A stretch of DNA of 64,000 nucleotides. Source: Phycisphaera sp. Lineage in GTDB: Bacteria > Planctomycetota > Phycisphaerae > Phycisphaerales > UBA1924. The notes below the pieces were generated by a model. The model searched no databases. It was not told where the DNA came from and worked only from the letters and a program-made list of their open reading frames with translations. The stretch spans positions 1,833,575-1,897,574 of the forward strand of contig RHLH01000001.1 in assembly GCA_003712165.1 (NCBI GenBank), written 5' to 3'. How positions within the stretch are numbered: position 1 is the first letter of the stretch; every line of letters begins with the position of its first letter. Both the position numbers and the translations under genes were made by a program. This document shows positions 55,457 to 64,000 of the stretch, one piece after another.

Positions 55457-55738
55457 TTAGCGCGACTTGATGCCTTCCTTCTTGTTCGTGTGACCGCGGA
55501 ACGTGCGAGAGTGCGAGAACTCCCCGAGTTTGTGACCGACCATGTCCTCGGTCACGTAGACATCGAGGAACGCCCGGCCGTTGTGGACCTGGAACGTGTG
55601 GCCCACAAACTCTGGAACGATCGTGCACGCACGCGCCCAGGTCTTGATCGGCTTGCGCTCGCCCGCCTCGTTGAGCCTGTCCACCTTCAGGTAGAGCTTC
55701 TCATCGACGTACGGACCTTTCTTCAGGCTTCGACCCAT
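55457..55738 (-). CDS. rpsS: Ribosomal protein S19
   Basis: 93 residues. [40 protein letters not shown] and [20 protein letters not shown] are diagnostic. Normal length. Confidence 0.98.
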   Translation of the reverse strand: MGRSLKKGPYVDEKLYLKVDRLNEAGERKPIKTWARACTIVPEFVGHTFQVHNGRAFLDVYVTEDMVGHKLGEFSHSRTFRGHTNKKEGIKSR

Positions 55739-55749
55739 CGCTCAGCCCC

Positions 55750-56607
55750 TTACTTCACTTGCCCGTAACGCTTGCTCATCCGGCGACGGATGATCAGCTT
55801 CGAGCTCGGTTGCTTCTTGTTACGAGTACGACCGCCCTTGGAGAGCGTGCCGCTCTTACTCACAGGTGCCCGGCCGCCCTTGCTTCGACCCTCACCACCG
55901 CCGAGCGGGTGAGCGTCGTGACTCATCGCGACACCACGGGTCTTCGGACGACGACCCAGGTGACGGCTGATGCCGGCCTTGCCCAGACGACGGTTCTGGT
56001 GGTCGGTGTTGCCGACCTGACCAATCGTCGCACGGCAATCGAGGTGCACGCGACGGGTTTCGCCCGAGGGCAGAACAAGCGTCGCGTAGTCGCCCTCTTT
56101 GTTCGTCAGGCGTGCCGAGGAACCGGCCGACCGGCACATCTGGCCGCCCTTGCCGGGGTTCAGTTCGATGCAGTGCACGTCCATACCGGTCGGGATGAAC
56201 CGCAGCGCGGTCGAGTTGCCAACCGCGGGCTCGACAGCCTCGGTCGAGTGAGCAATCACGTCCATGCCGTCGGTCAGGCCGACCGGGGCGAGGATGTAAC
56301 GCTTCTTGCCGTCGGCGTACTCGATGAGCGCGATGTTGCAGGTCCGGTTGGGGTCGTACTCGATCCCGATGACCTTGCCCGCGATCCCGTCACGGTCACG
56401 CCTGCGGAAGTCGATCTTGCGGTACATGCGCTTGGCGCCGCCGCCGCGACCACGCACGGTGATCTTGCCCGAGTTGTTCCGGCCGCCCGTCTTCTTGATC
56501 GGAGCAAGAAGCGACTTCTCAGGGCGCTTCTTGGTGATCTCCTCGTTCGTCAGCACGCTCGCGTTGCGACGCCCGGGGCTGGTCGGCTTGTACTTTCTGA
56601 TACCCAT
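55750..56607 (-). CDS. rplB: Ribosomal protein L2
   Basis: 285 residues. [60 protein letters not shown] and [20 protein letters not shown] mark L2, part of the peptidyl transferase centre. The usual PVDHPHGGG signature is [10 protein letters not shown] here, a Val-less variant. Confidence 0.98.
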   Translation of the reverse strand: MGIRKYKPTSPGRRNASVLTNEEITKKRPEKSLLAPIKKTGGRNNSGKITVRGRGGGAKRMYRKIDFRRRDRDGIAGKVIGIEYDPNRTCNIALIEYADGKKRYILAPVGLTDGMDVIAHSTEAVEPAVGNSTALRFIPTGMDVHCIELNPGKGGQMCRSAGSSARLTNKEGDYATLVLPSGETRRVHLDCRATIGQVGNTDHQNRRLGKAGISRHLGRRPKTRGVAMSHDAHPLGGGEGRSKGGRAPVSKSGTLSKGGRTRNKKQPSSKLIIRRRMSKRYGQVK

Positions 56608-56619
56608 CTGACTCGCCCC

Positions 56620-56895
56620 TTAGAACAGTTCGATCGTCGCGCCATCTTTCAGCGTGACGACGGCCTTCTTCGTGACCTTGGCATCGACGTACCCAAACCG
56701 CGTCCGGCGGGAACCGCCCTTGCGGACCTGCGTCGCGACCTTGTCGACCTTCACGCCGTACACCTGCTGTACGGCCTGCTTGATGTCGTCCTTGGTCGCC
56801 TTGCGATCGACGAGAAAGGTGTACTTCGACTCTTCCGTGTCGTGCGTGGACTTCTCGGTGACGATCGGCTTCTTGATGACGTATGCGGAATCCAT
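56620..56895 (-). CDS. rplW: Ribosomal protein L23
   Basis: 91 residues. VIKKPIVTEKSTHDTEESKY, VDRKATKDDIKQAVQQVYGV and GGSRRTRFGYVDAKVTKKAV are typical of this tunnel-exit protein. Start overlaps the rplD stop by one base. Confidence 0.97.
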   Translation of the reverse strand: MDSAYVIKKPIVTEKSTHDTEESKYTFLVDRKATKDDIKQAVQQVYGVKVDKVATQVRKGGSRRTRFGYVDAKVTKKAVVTLKDGATIELF

Positions 56896-57671
56896 TACTC
56901 ACCACCTCCCGCTGCCTGGAGCTTCTTGCCGCGTGCGACCGCGGGCCGCTTGGCTTTCTTCTCCTGACGAGCCATGGGCTCGACGCGGGCCGACTTGCCT
57001 ATCTGAGAACTGGGACCGCTCAGCCAGGCCTCGAGCTCGGACTTGCCGATCACGAGGTAGCGGTGGTTGAGCATCTCGAAGCAGGTCATCTGCTCGATCG
57101 GGCAGAGCTCAACATCGACAACATTGCGGGCGCTGAGCCGGATGTTGTCCGATTTCTCGGCCTCGCTCGAGAGCACGACGAGCGCCGAGCGATCAAGGTT
57201 CAGCGAGTCGATGAACGACACGAAGTCCTTGGTCTTGGGCGACGACATCGTGAGATCGTCGATGACACGGATCTCGGGGCCAAACTGCTCGGAGCCGATG
57301 ATCTTGGAGAGCAGCGCGTTGCGGTTGGCCTTGCGCTTCATCTTCCGGGGCATATCGAGGTGGTAATCCTCGCGGGTCGCTGTCTTGGCAAACGCTCGGC
57401 CGCCGCCCTTGAACTGCGGGGCCTTCTTGGTCGAGTGCCGGGCACGACCGGTGCCCTTCTGCTTGTACATTTTCGCGGTTGAACCCGAAATCGCAGCACG
57501 GTTCTTGGTACGCGCGGAGCCCTGACGCCGGTTGGCGTGGTACATCACGTACGCCTGCTTGATCAGATCGGGGTTCAGTCCGTCGTCGCGATACGACGCG
57601 GAAAGGGCTGCTTCATCGATCGACATCTTGCCGACCTCGGCACCCTGCATGTTGTAGACGGGCACATCCAT
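56895..57671 (-). CDS. rplD: Ribosomal protein L4
   Basis: 258 residues from ATG 57671 (18 in-frame codons further upstream are not conserved-looking and are left out). GTGRARHSTKKAPQFKGGGR, ATREDYHLDMPRKMKRKANR and CFEMLNHRYLVIGKSELEAW identify L4. About 40 extra basic residues at the C-terminus. L4 represses the S10 operon in enterobacteria; here the structured 312-bp leader directly upstream may be relevant. Confidence 0.96.
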   Translation of the reverse strand: MDVPVYNMQGAEVGKMSIDEAALSASYRDDGLNPDLIKQAYVMYHANRRQGSARTKNRAAISGSTAKMYKQKGTGRARHSTKKAPQFKGGGRAFAKTATREDYHLDMPRKMKRKANRNALLSKIIGSEQFGPEIRVIDDLTMSSPKTKDFVSFIDSLNLDRSALVVLSSEAEKSDNIRLSARNVVDVELCPIEQMTCFEMLNHRYLVIGKSELEAWLSGPSSQIGKSARVEPMARQEKKAKRPAVARGKKLQAAGGGE

Positions 57672-57983
57672 CTCGTGTCCTCGCCCAGACGCCTCACTCG
57701 GCGGGGCTCGCTGCCCCGCTCTCATCTCGCCTATCCGGCCCCGCCACCTGTTGCCCCTCTGGGAGGGCTCTCTCGTCTCTGAGAGTGGGACGTTCCGGAT
57801 TCGACTCGGCCGTCATGGTCAGGCCCGAAGGCCTTTCCAATCTGTGCTGTGTGTGCCTGACGGTTTCAACTCGCTCCATACATCACAGAGCCGACCGACC
57901 TTTCAGGCCCCCGGCACGCCTTTCGTGCCCGCCGGGGTTTCTCTACGACAGAAGCCCGGCCCAATCAGGCCGAGCTTCTCAAT
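57672..57983 (-). other. Hairpin-rich spacer between rplC and rplD
   Basis: 312 bp without a recognised gene, unusually long inside this operon. Three minus-strand hairpins can be read: GAAGCTCGGCC/GGGCCGGGCTTC-type stem at 57951-57978, a CCCCGGC/GCCGGGG stem at 57909-57937, and AGGCC-TTCG-GGCCT with a UUCG tetraloop at 57821-57834. None is followed by a T-run, so they are not evident terminators. Confidence 0.6.
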
Positions 57984-58661
57984 TCATCCTGCCGCCGCGG
58001 CGGCTTTCCCTTTGTACAGCCTCACGGAGGGGCAAACCCTGACGAGAGACTTGTTCGCCCCGGGAACCGGGCCCTTGACGAGCATCAGGTTCCTGTCGGC
58101 ATCAATCTTGACGACATCGAGGCTGCGGACGGTGACGTTCTCACCACCGAAACGGCCAGCCATTTTCTTGCCCTTCTTGATCCGGCCGGCTTTACCCGCG
58201 TTGTTCGCGTGGCCACCGATCGAACCGGGCGAGCGGTGCTTTCGCTCAACACCGTGAGAGGCGAGCTGGCCTTTGAAGCCGTGACGCTTCATGCCGCCCG
58301 CAAAGCCTTTGCCCTTGGACACACCCGACACGTCAACGAACTTGACGTCTGCCATATCCGCAGCGGTCAGAACCTGGCCCTGCTCAAAGCTTGCATCGCC
58401 CTCGTCCACGCGGAACTCGGCGTGGAACCGCTTAGGGGTGGTGCCGGCCTTCGCGTCGTGACCGATCATCGGGATGGTCGCGTTGCGGGGGGCCTTCTCG
58501 CCGAAGCCGACCTGGACAGCCGAGTACCCGTCGCGCTCCGGTGTCCGCAGCTGCGTGACGACGCAAGGTCCGAGCTCGATAACGGTGACCGGCACAATCT
58601 TGCCGTCCTCGTCGTAGACCCGGGTCATGCCCAGCTTTTTGCCCAGCATTGTCGGTGCCAT
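57984..58661 (-). CDS. rplC: Ribosomal protein L3
   Basis: 225 residues. MLGKKLGMTRVYDEDGKIVP, FVDVSGVSKGKGFAGGMKRH, GQLASHGVERKHRSPGSIGG and GKKMAGRFGGENVTVRSLDV are classic L3. Ala/Gly-rich C-terminal end. Confidence 0.98.
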   Translation of the reverse strand: MAPTMLGKKLGMTRVYDEDGKIVPVTVIELGPCVVTQLRTPERDGYSAVQVGFGEKAPRNATIPMIGHDAKAGTTPKRFHAEFRVDEGDASFEQGQVLTAADMADVKFVDVSGVSKGKGFAGGMKRHGFKGQLASHGVERKHRSPGSIGGHANNAGKAGRIKKGKKMAGRFGGENVTVRSLDVVKIDADRNLMLVKGPVPGANKSLVRVCPSVRLYKGKAAAAAG

Positions 58662-58722
58662 GGCTGGCTTTTCCTCTCACACTCGCCCCCGCAGTCCCTG
58701 CGGCGAGGCGTTCAATACGTAC

Positions 58723-59034
58723 TCAGGCCTTGATCTTGACGAACACACCCGCGGGGACAACGAGGCGGTTGAGTGCCTCAACGGTCCTGGCGTTTGGCTC
58801 GTAGATGTCGATAATCCGCTTATGGGTTCGGATCTCGAACTGCTCCCGGCTCTTCTTGTTCACAAACGGGCTGCGAAGCACCGTATATTTCTCGATTCGT
58901 GTGGGCAGCGGCACAGGACCACTGACCTTGGCGTTGGTGCGCTTGGCGTGGTCCACGATCTCACGGGCCGACGCATCGAGGGCCAGGTGGTCGTAGGCTT
59001 CCATCCGGATTCGGATCTTCCCGCCGTCCATCAA
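58723..59034 (-). CDS. rpsJ: Ribosomal protein S10
   Basis: 103 residues. [40 protein letters not shown] and [20 protein letters not shown] identify S10, also NusE in antitermination. First gene of the cluster; tuf, fusA, rpsG and rpsL are not upstream. The 295 bp before it, up to the divergent gene at 59330, must carry the promoter but no clear consensus boxes are seen. Confidence 0.98.
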   Translation of the reverse strand: MMDGGKIRIRMEAYDHLALDASAREIVDHAKRTNAKVSGPVPLPTRIEKYTVLRSPFVNKKSREQFEIRTHKRIIDIYEPNARTVEALNRLVVPAGVFVKIKA

Positions 59035-59329
59035 CGCTTACTCCCCGGGCCCGCCGTCGGGCCCAAACTCGCATCCCAATGGGACGCGTCGGGTAACCGA
59101 GCACACACCCAGCCGGACGGTCCGGCCCACTGCGTGAACTCCCAAACAGGTGATTGCAACTGTGCCACCCACAGCCGCGTCACATGCCGCCAAGACCCCA
59201 CCGAGGACTTGACGGACAGCAAGCGTAGGCCTCCACCCCCGTCGGTCAACAGATCAGGGCCATCCGGTCGAAGAAAAAACCGGGCCCGGAGCCTTCGATC
59301 AAGGGTCGGCCCCACCGGAGCATGATGCC

Positions 59330-60766
59330 ATGAACCTCAGACAAGCCCACCTCGCAGCACTCTTCTCGCTGGCCCTCTGCTGGACCGCAGCAGCACCGGC
59401 GATTGCTCAGTCAGAGCCCGACGAGCCGCTCCCGCCGCTCGAGATGTCCTCGAACCCCCTGAAACTACAAGGACTTGGGATCGAGCTCCACCTGCCCATC
59501 GGGTCCACCAGCAAGCAGGAACGCATGAGCCGAGATGTCAAAGCCAACATCCTGGGCAAGGACGATGCCTGGCTCTTGACCCTCTCGACGCAGACAAGCT
59601 CCAACACCGCGATGGGCGCGAAGGAAGCCCTGCAGAGGATCATGGAAGACCTGCAGAAAATGCACGGTGTCACGAAAATCGATGACCCAGATCAGCCCGT
59701 GGGTACGTTCGCAAGGCCGCTCGCGCCCATCGAGCCCATCTCTTTCGACGGCGGTACAGCCTACCGCTTCTTCCTCCACCAGCCTGCCGCTAGAGAAAGC
59801 GACTCCGATACGGTGCGCGGCATCGCACTCATCAAGCTCGCTCCGGGTCAGATGCTCGTCTGGGACATGTCCGCGCCCGAGTCGAACTACGCCGTCGCGA
59901 AGCAGGCGATGGACGTCACGCTCGCGGCTGTCCGCACGACCGCGAACCCGCTCGACGCGGCTCAGCGCGAGATCGCCCTGAAAACAGGCCAGAGACTCAT
60001 CGAGGGCATCTCCGAAACCCGCATGCACGATCTGTTCGAGAGCTTCGGAGAGCACTGGTACAGGCTCTACCGCGACACCGAGAACGGCGAGGTCGAGATC
60101 GGCTACCGCAGGATCAAGGCTTGGGCTGGGACCAGATCAGAACTCGGGGGCGTCGGGCGCAACGCGGGGAACGAGCCCGGCTACCTCGTGCAGATCGAAG
60201 CCCGCACGCTCGATGAGAACACCACAGGCGTTGACCGGCTGATCTACGACTCCAAAGGCACCTACTTCGTGAGCGAGGACTTCAGCGACGAGGCGTGGAA
60301 CCTCATGGTCGTCGTCAAGCAGGGCCGGAAGTCCACGACGTTCACCGAAGTCGGCGCACGCGAGGGCTTCGAAGAACTCATGGTCTCAACGAACGATCCT
60401 TCGGGCCGGGGCGACACACTCAAGCTGCAGTTGAAGAAGGAGGGCTACCTCCCGCTGGCGCTCTCGCTCATGCTCCCGACGCTGCTCGCCGAGACCGAAG
60501 CGACGGGCGATGTCGCGTTCTACACCTACCGCTCGGACGCATCATCTGTGACTTTCCGCCACGACTCCATCAGGCACGACACCGACAACCCGGAGCAGTG
60601 GATCCACCGCACAAGCGTTTCCGTTGACAGCCCGCAGATCGTCAAGCAACTCGAGAACGACGGCTCCATCATCCAAGAAGAACTCCCGGGCGGACGGTTC
60701 TGGGTCCCCACCACCATCCAGGAACTCACACGCATCTGGCGCGAAAAACGCCTCCCGATGGACTGA
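59330..60766 (+). CDS. Unrecognised secreted protein
   Basis: 478 residues, no family recognised. A clear signal peptide (LAALFSLALCWTAAAPAIAQ) predicts export. The mature part mentions no catalytic motif; it is mixed alpha/beta, with many charged residues and segments such as ALIKLAPGQMLVWDMSAPES and FYTYRSDASSVTFRHDS that suggest a soluble domain comparing or fitting values, similar to uncharacterised planctomycete secreted proteins. Its stop is immediately followed by the convergent permease gene (0 bp gap). Confidence 0.8.
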   Translation: MNLRQAHLAALFSLALCWTAAAPAIAQSEPDEPLPPLEMSSNPLKLQGLGIELHLPIGSTSKQERMSRDVKANILGKDDAWLLTLSTQTSSNTAMGAKEALQRIMEDLQKMHGVTKIDDPDQPVGTFARPLAPIEPISFDGGTAYRFFLHQPAARESDSDTVRGIALIKLAPGQMLVWDMSAPESNYAVAKQAMDVTLAAVRTTANPLDAAQREIALKTGQRLIEGISETRMHDLFESFGEHWYRLYRDTENGEVEIGYRRIKAWAGTRSELGGVGRNAGNEPGYLVQIEARTLDENTTGVDRLIYDSKGTYFVSEDFSDEAWNLMVVVKQGRKSTTFTEVGAREGFEELMVSTNDPSGRGDTLKLQLKKEGYLPLALSLMLPTLLAETEATGDVAFYTYRSDASSVTFRHDSIRHDTDNPEQWIHRTSVSVDSPQIVKQLENDGSIIQEELPGGRFWVPTTIQELTRIWREKRLPMD

Positions 60767-61918
60767 TCAACTGCAGCAGCCGCCCTTGGAGTTGTCTTCA
60801 GAACCAGAGCAGCAGGAACTCGTCAGCGTGACTGGCTCCGAGGAGCAGCACGTTTTCTGAACCGGCTTCGGCGCCAGTTTCGCCTGCAGCTTGCGCACGA
60901 CCGCGTACGTCATCATCGCCAGGAGCACTGCCCCGCCGATCGCCGTGAGCGATGATGCCTCGCCCATCGCATGGCCGGCGGCTGCCTCCACGCTCAGCCC
61001 GCTCCCCGCGAGAATCCAGTTGAGCAGCATCCCGCTGGCGATCGCGACACCGCCGATGCTCACGAGGTAGACGACCAGCGCCTTGCCGCCGAGATCTTTG
61101 AGAATCCACGCCATCGTCGCCGGGTTCGTTGCTGGCCCCGCGAGCAGAAACGCAAGCGCTGCGCCGGGCCCAAGCCCCTTGGCGACGAGCGCAGCTGCCA
61201 TAGGCGTCGATCCGGTCGCACAGACATACACGATGAGCCCGAAGCCCATCGCGATCAGCATCGCAAGAAATCCCGTCCCCACTGCACCCGAGAGCCAAGT
61301 CTCAGGCACGAACGCGGTGACCGCCGCCGAGACAGCGAATCCGATCAGAAGCCACATCACGAGGTGTCCGGGGAGCGTAACAAAGCCGTACTCCGCCGCG
61401 AGCACCAGTCTTTGCCTCACAGTCAGTGGGGAAGCCGACTCTGGCTCTCTGTGACAGCACGATTTCACAGGCTCGTTCTCACTCGCATGGTCTGCCTCGG
61501 AATGAGCTGCCCCAGATTTGTCAGACGCATCGATGAGCACGCCCGCCACAAGAGCAGCGACCGCAGAGGAGATCACCCGAGCGATGGTCATCACAGGCCC
61601 AAACATCGCCCAGGTTAGACTCGCAGCCGGGACATCGATCTCGGGGGTGGACACCGCAAACGCGGCTGAGGCTCCCTTGCTCGCGCCACCCTGCCTAAGC
61701 GATGCCGCTGCGGGAATGACGCTGCAGGAGCACAACGGCATCGGGATGCCCACGAGCGTCGCTTTGAAGACCGATCCGGCGCCTCGCTTGCCGAGGTGCC
61801 GACCGAGAAACTCATTGCTGATAAACGCATGGAGCAACCCGGCCACAGCAAACCCAGCAACGAGCCAGATCCCGGACTCGGCGATGATCGACAAGAACGC
61901 CTCGATGAAACGTGTCAC
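60767..61918 (-). CDS. SO_0444/ArsP-type permease with Cys-rich C-terminus
   Basis: 383 residues, two four-helix permease halves. The first has GIPMPLCSCSVIPAAASLRQ and STPEIDVPAASLTWAMFGPV; the second has VYVCATGSTPMAAALVAKGL and FLLAGPATNPATMAWILKDL, the paired motifs of DUF318/ArsP permeases and of the SO_0444 Cu/Zn efflux group. A central Glu/His/Cys loop (KSCCHREPES) and a tail with three CC pairs (KTCCSS, SSCCSG, GGCCS) look like soft-metal ligands. Exports metal or metalloid across the inner membrane; the ion is not known. GTG start at 61918, ribosome site weak. Confidence 0.88.
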   Translation of the reverse strand: MTRFIEAFLSIIAESGIWLVAGFAVAGLLHAFISNEFLGRHLGKRGAGSVFKATLVGIPMPLCSCSVIPAAASLRQGGASKGASAAFAVSTPEIDVPAASLTWAMFGPVMTIARVISSAVAALVAGVLIDASDKSGAAHSEADHASENEPVKSCCHREPESASPLTVRQRLVLAAEYGFVTLPGHLVMWLLIGFAVSAAVTAFVPETWLSGAVGTGFLAMLIAMGFGLIVYVCATGSTPMAAALVAKGLGPGAALAFLLAGPATNPATMAWILKDLGGKALVVYLVSIGGVAIASGMLLNWILAGSGLSVEAAAGHAMGEASSLTAIGGAVLLAMMTYAVVRKLQAKLAPKPVQKTCCSSEPVTLTSSCCSGSEDNSKGGCCS

Positions 61919-62012
61919 TGCTTCCAGGGTCTGCCTCCATGCTTCAATGCGGCTATGGACCAGTTACGGTAGTATCCGCACAGCATTCGAACGCTTCCGG
62001 GAGTACACAGGA

Positions 62013-64000
62013 ATGACCACCAAAACTGTCCGTTTGTTCCGTCACACCGGCACCCTGACCGCCGCGGCCACTTTGCTCGTGTCGGCTGGATGCTCTACAT
62101 CATCCAAGCCCGCAACCGAAAAAGCCGAGGCAGCGCCAGAAATCGGTGCGTATGCCGTCCTTGATGGCCAGCGCGTGGACGTCCCCCCCATGAAACTGGG
62201 CAACCCGAGCACGATCGAAGCGATCCTCACCGAGGGCAAAAACAACAACCATGTCATGGATATCCTTGAGCATCTCTGCGGCGAGATCGGCCCGCGCCTC
62301 TCTGGCTCGACGAACCTCGATATCGCTAACGATTGGTCCGCAAGGCAGTTCGAATCCTGGGGCCTTCAGAACGTCGAGAACCGCACATGGGGCACCGCCG
62401 CGATCCGCTTTGACCGCGGCCCCTCGTCTGGAGCCATCGTCACGCGCGCAGGCGAAGAAGACGAGACGTACGAGGTCGAACGCGAGATCGAATTCACCAC
62501 TCTCAGTTGGTCGCCCGGTACCGACGGTACCGTGCGCGGCAAAGTCGTCCGCATGCCCGAGACTCTCGACGAACTCGTCGCCGTCAAGGAAGATCTCTCA
62601 GGCGCGTGGATGCTCGTCTCACCCTACCAAGGCGGGCGTCAGGGCATCCGCGGCGTAGGCGGATCAATGTCGGCGCGCCACGAGCTCCGGAACGACACGC
62701 GACAGGCAATCGCAGAAGGCAAGATCCCCCAGCCCCCAGCGGAGTCGCCCTACCCCGATGACGCCATCAGCGGCCTCTGGGAAGGCACTATCTCAGGTCC
62801 CGCGATCCCCGGCGGTGAAACTGAGGTCGCCATGGACGCGGTTATCGGCGCCGATGGTGTGCCCAAGGGCGTCATGGCGCTGCCAGCGTTCGACTTCACG
62901 AGCCAGTTCGTTGAGCCGTCATACAGCGACGGCATCCTCACGTTCACGTGGAACACACCACAGGGCCCACAGCCCATGACCTTCGCGCCGCAGAGCAACG
63001 CACTCGACGCGGAGTTCCCGGTCGGCGAGGACACCTACGTCATCAAGATGATCCGCAACGAAGTCGAGGAGCAGCCGTTCGACGCTGGCGAGTACATCCT
63101 GCACCACGTGCTCGCCTCGAACCCCGCTGGGTTCATCTCGAGCTCCCGCGATGAGCGCGTCTGGACAACCTCGATTAAGCGCGGCAACGACCTGTTCGAG
63201 AACCTCACGATGGCTGACATCGGTCAGGACGTCGAGGTCAGCGTCCGCGACTCCGATTACCGCTACATCAACTCGGACCTCGCCGACGGCCAAGACGTGT
63301 TCGTCGAGTTCGACCTCGACCACACGATCACCGAGGGCCCGTTCGATATGTACAACACGATCGCCGAGATCCCGGGCACCGTGTGGCCAGACGAAGTCGT
63401 GATTGTCTCGGCGCACCTCGATTCATGGAACGGCCCCGGCAGCCAGGGCGTCGTGGACAACGGGACCGGATCGGCGGTCACACTTGAAGCCGCCCGCATC
63501 CTCGCAGCTGTCGGCGCTCAGCCCAAACGGACGATCCGCTTCATCCTCTGGACCGGCGAAGAGCAGGGCCTGCTCGGCTCGCGTGCGTACGTAGAGAGCC
63601 TGAGCGAGGAAGAACGCGCCAATATCTCGTGCGTCTTTGTGGACGACGGTGGTACCAACTACGAGGGCGGATTGGTCTGCCCGCCGTGGATGTTCGACTA
63701 TCTCGCCGCAGCAACAGCTTCGACCAACGGGCAGTTCTTCAGCAAAACAGACGAAACCCGCCTGCTGCACGACGATAACCCGGACAACGACGCACGCGCC
63801 GGCTGGATGGACGTCAACCTGCGCTCGGTCGATGAGATGCCCCAGGGCGGTGGGTCGGATCACGCCTCGTTCAACCGCGTGGGCATCCCGGGCTTCTACT
63901 GGGATGAGATCGGACGCGCGAACTACCGCTACGGCTGGCACACGCAGAACGACAAGCTCGACCTGGCCATCGAGGAGTACCTCGTTCAGTCGTCCACCAA
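62013..64000 (+). CDS. M28 family zinc peptidase, lipoprotein (partial, runs off right edge)
   Basis: At least 662 residues. Lipobox LLVSAGCS near residue 25 suggests an outer- or inner-membrane lipoprotein. The M28 domain lies in the C-terminal third: SAHLDSWNGPGSQGVVDNGT gives His468, Asp470 and Asp482, LWTGEEQGLLGSRAYVE gives Glu516/Glu517, VFVDDGG gives an Asp and YGWHTQNDKLD the last His. A PA-like insert probably precedes it (about 200-330). These enzymes remove N-terminal residues from peptides. The stop lies outside the window. Confidence 0.9.
   Translation, partial: MTTKTVRLFRHTGTLTAAATLLVSAGCSTSSKPATEKAEAAPEIGAYAVLDGQRVDVPPMKLGNPSTIEAILTEGKNNNHVMDILEHLCGEIGPRLSGSTNLDIANDWSARQFESWGLQNVENRTWGTAAIRFDRGPSSGAIVTRAGEEDETYEVEREIEFTTLSWSPGTDGTVRGKVVRMPETLDELVAVKEDLSGAWMLVSPYQGGRQGIRGVGGSMSARHELRNDTRQAIAEGKIPQPPAESPYPDDAISGLWEGTISGPAIPGGETEVAMDAVIGADGVPKGVMALPAFDFTSQFVEPSYSDGILTFTWNTPQGPQPMTFAPQSNALDAEFPVGEDTYVIKMIRNEVEEQPFDAGEYILHHVLASNPAGFISSSRDERVWTTSIKRGNDLFENLTMADIGQDVEVSVRDSDYRYINSDLADGQDVFVEFDLDHTITEGPFDMYNTIAEIPGTVWPDEVVIVSAHLDSWNGPGSQGVVDNGTGSAVTLEAARILAAVGAQPKRTIRFILWTGEEQGLLGSRAYVESLSEEERANISCVFVDDGGTNYEGGLVCPPWMFDYLAAATASTNGQFFSKTDETRLLHDDNPDNDARAGWMDVNLRSVDEMPQGGGSDHASFNRVGIPGFYWDEIGRANYRYGWHTQNDKLDLAIEEYLVQSST

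Noticed and set aside
57694..57879. 61-codon minus-strand frame ending 22 bp before rplD
   Set aside because: Same strand and well placed for a leader peptide, but no ribosome site or conserved-looking sequence; GC-rich DNA often leaves such frames open.
57751..58257. 168-codon plus-strand frame across the rplC-rplD spacer
   Set aside because: Its second half lies antisense to L3, and it has a shadow-like composition.

Overview
The window looks like a chromosomal segment of a planctomycete, most likely a Phycisphaerae-type lineage, with high GC outside a few patches. The main pointers are a giant surface protein opening with the planctomycetal LEPR-XLL type motif, a long pseudopilin/assembly-ATPase operon with very large pseudopilins, and a ribosomal S10-spc-alpha cluster that lacks rpmD and rpsD and has enlarged L22, L17, S5 and L4. 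The phylum call is inference; no 16S gene is present.

Region 1 (1-5830, minus) is the N-terminal part of a giant extracellular protein that runs off the left edge: basic N-terminus with LEPR-like motif, RTX-like Asp/Gly repeats, two LamG-like domains, a repetitive beta-rich region, then at least seven 99-residue cadherin-like repeats, five of them nearly identical at DNA level.

Region 2 (6010-20800) is a surface polysaccharide locus: GT2 and GT4 glycosyltransferases, an FkbM methyltransferase, two DUF115 (MptE-like) proteins, one fused to a GT2 domain, a membrane-anchored coiled-coil methyltransferase with a histone-H1-like tail, a Wzm/Wzt ABC exporter with a Wzt carbohydrate-binding domain, and a four-gene translationally coupled unit (NeuA-like cytidylyltransferase, D-2-hydroxyacid dehydrogenase, SDR, SMP-30 lactonase) that probably makes a CMP-activated sugar acid. 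A subclass-B1-like metallo-beta-lactamase follows 18 bp after the last glycosyltransferase (20819-21598).

Region 3 (21636-39323, minus) holds tRNA-Pro(UGG) and, upstream of it, a type IV pilus / type II secretion operon: two GspE/PilB ATPases, PilT, GspF/PilC, four coupled pseudopilins and a 1906-residue GspK-like protein with an AT-rich central third.

Region 4 (39563-43027) has a stand-alone CoaB, an unusual RluA-type pseudouridine synthase fused to a SAM methyltransferase, and pheS.

Region 5 (43065-59034, minus) is the ribosomal cluster in the order rpsJ-rplCDWB-rpsS-rplV-rpsC-rplP-rpmC-rpsQ-rplNXE-rpsNH-rplFR-rpsE-rplO-secY-map-infA-rpmJ-rpsMK-rpoA-rplQ, closed by an intrinsic terminator. 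The linked map gene has Asn in place of a conserved active-site His.

Region 6 (59330-64000) contains an unrecognised secreted protein, an SO_0444/ArsP-type metal permease with a Cys-rich tail and a partial M28 peptidase lipoprotein.
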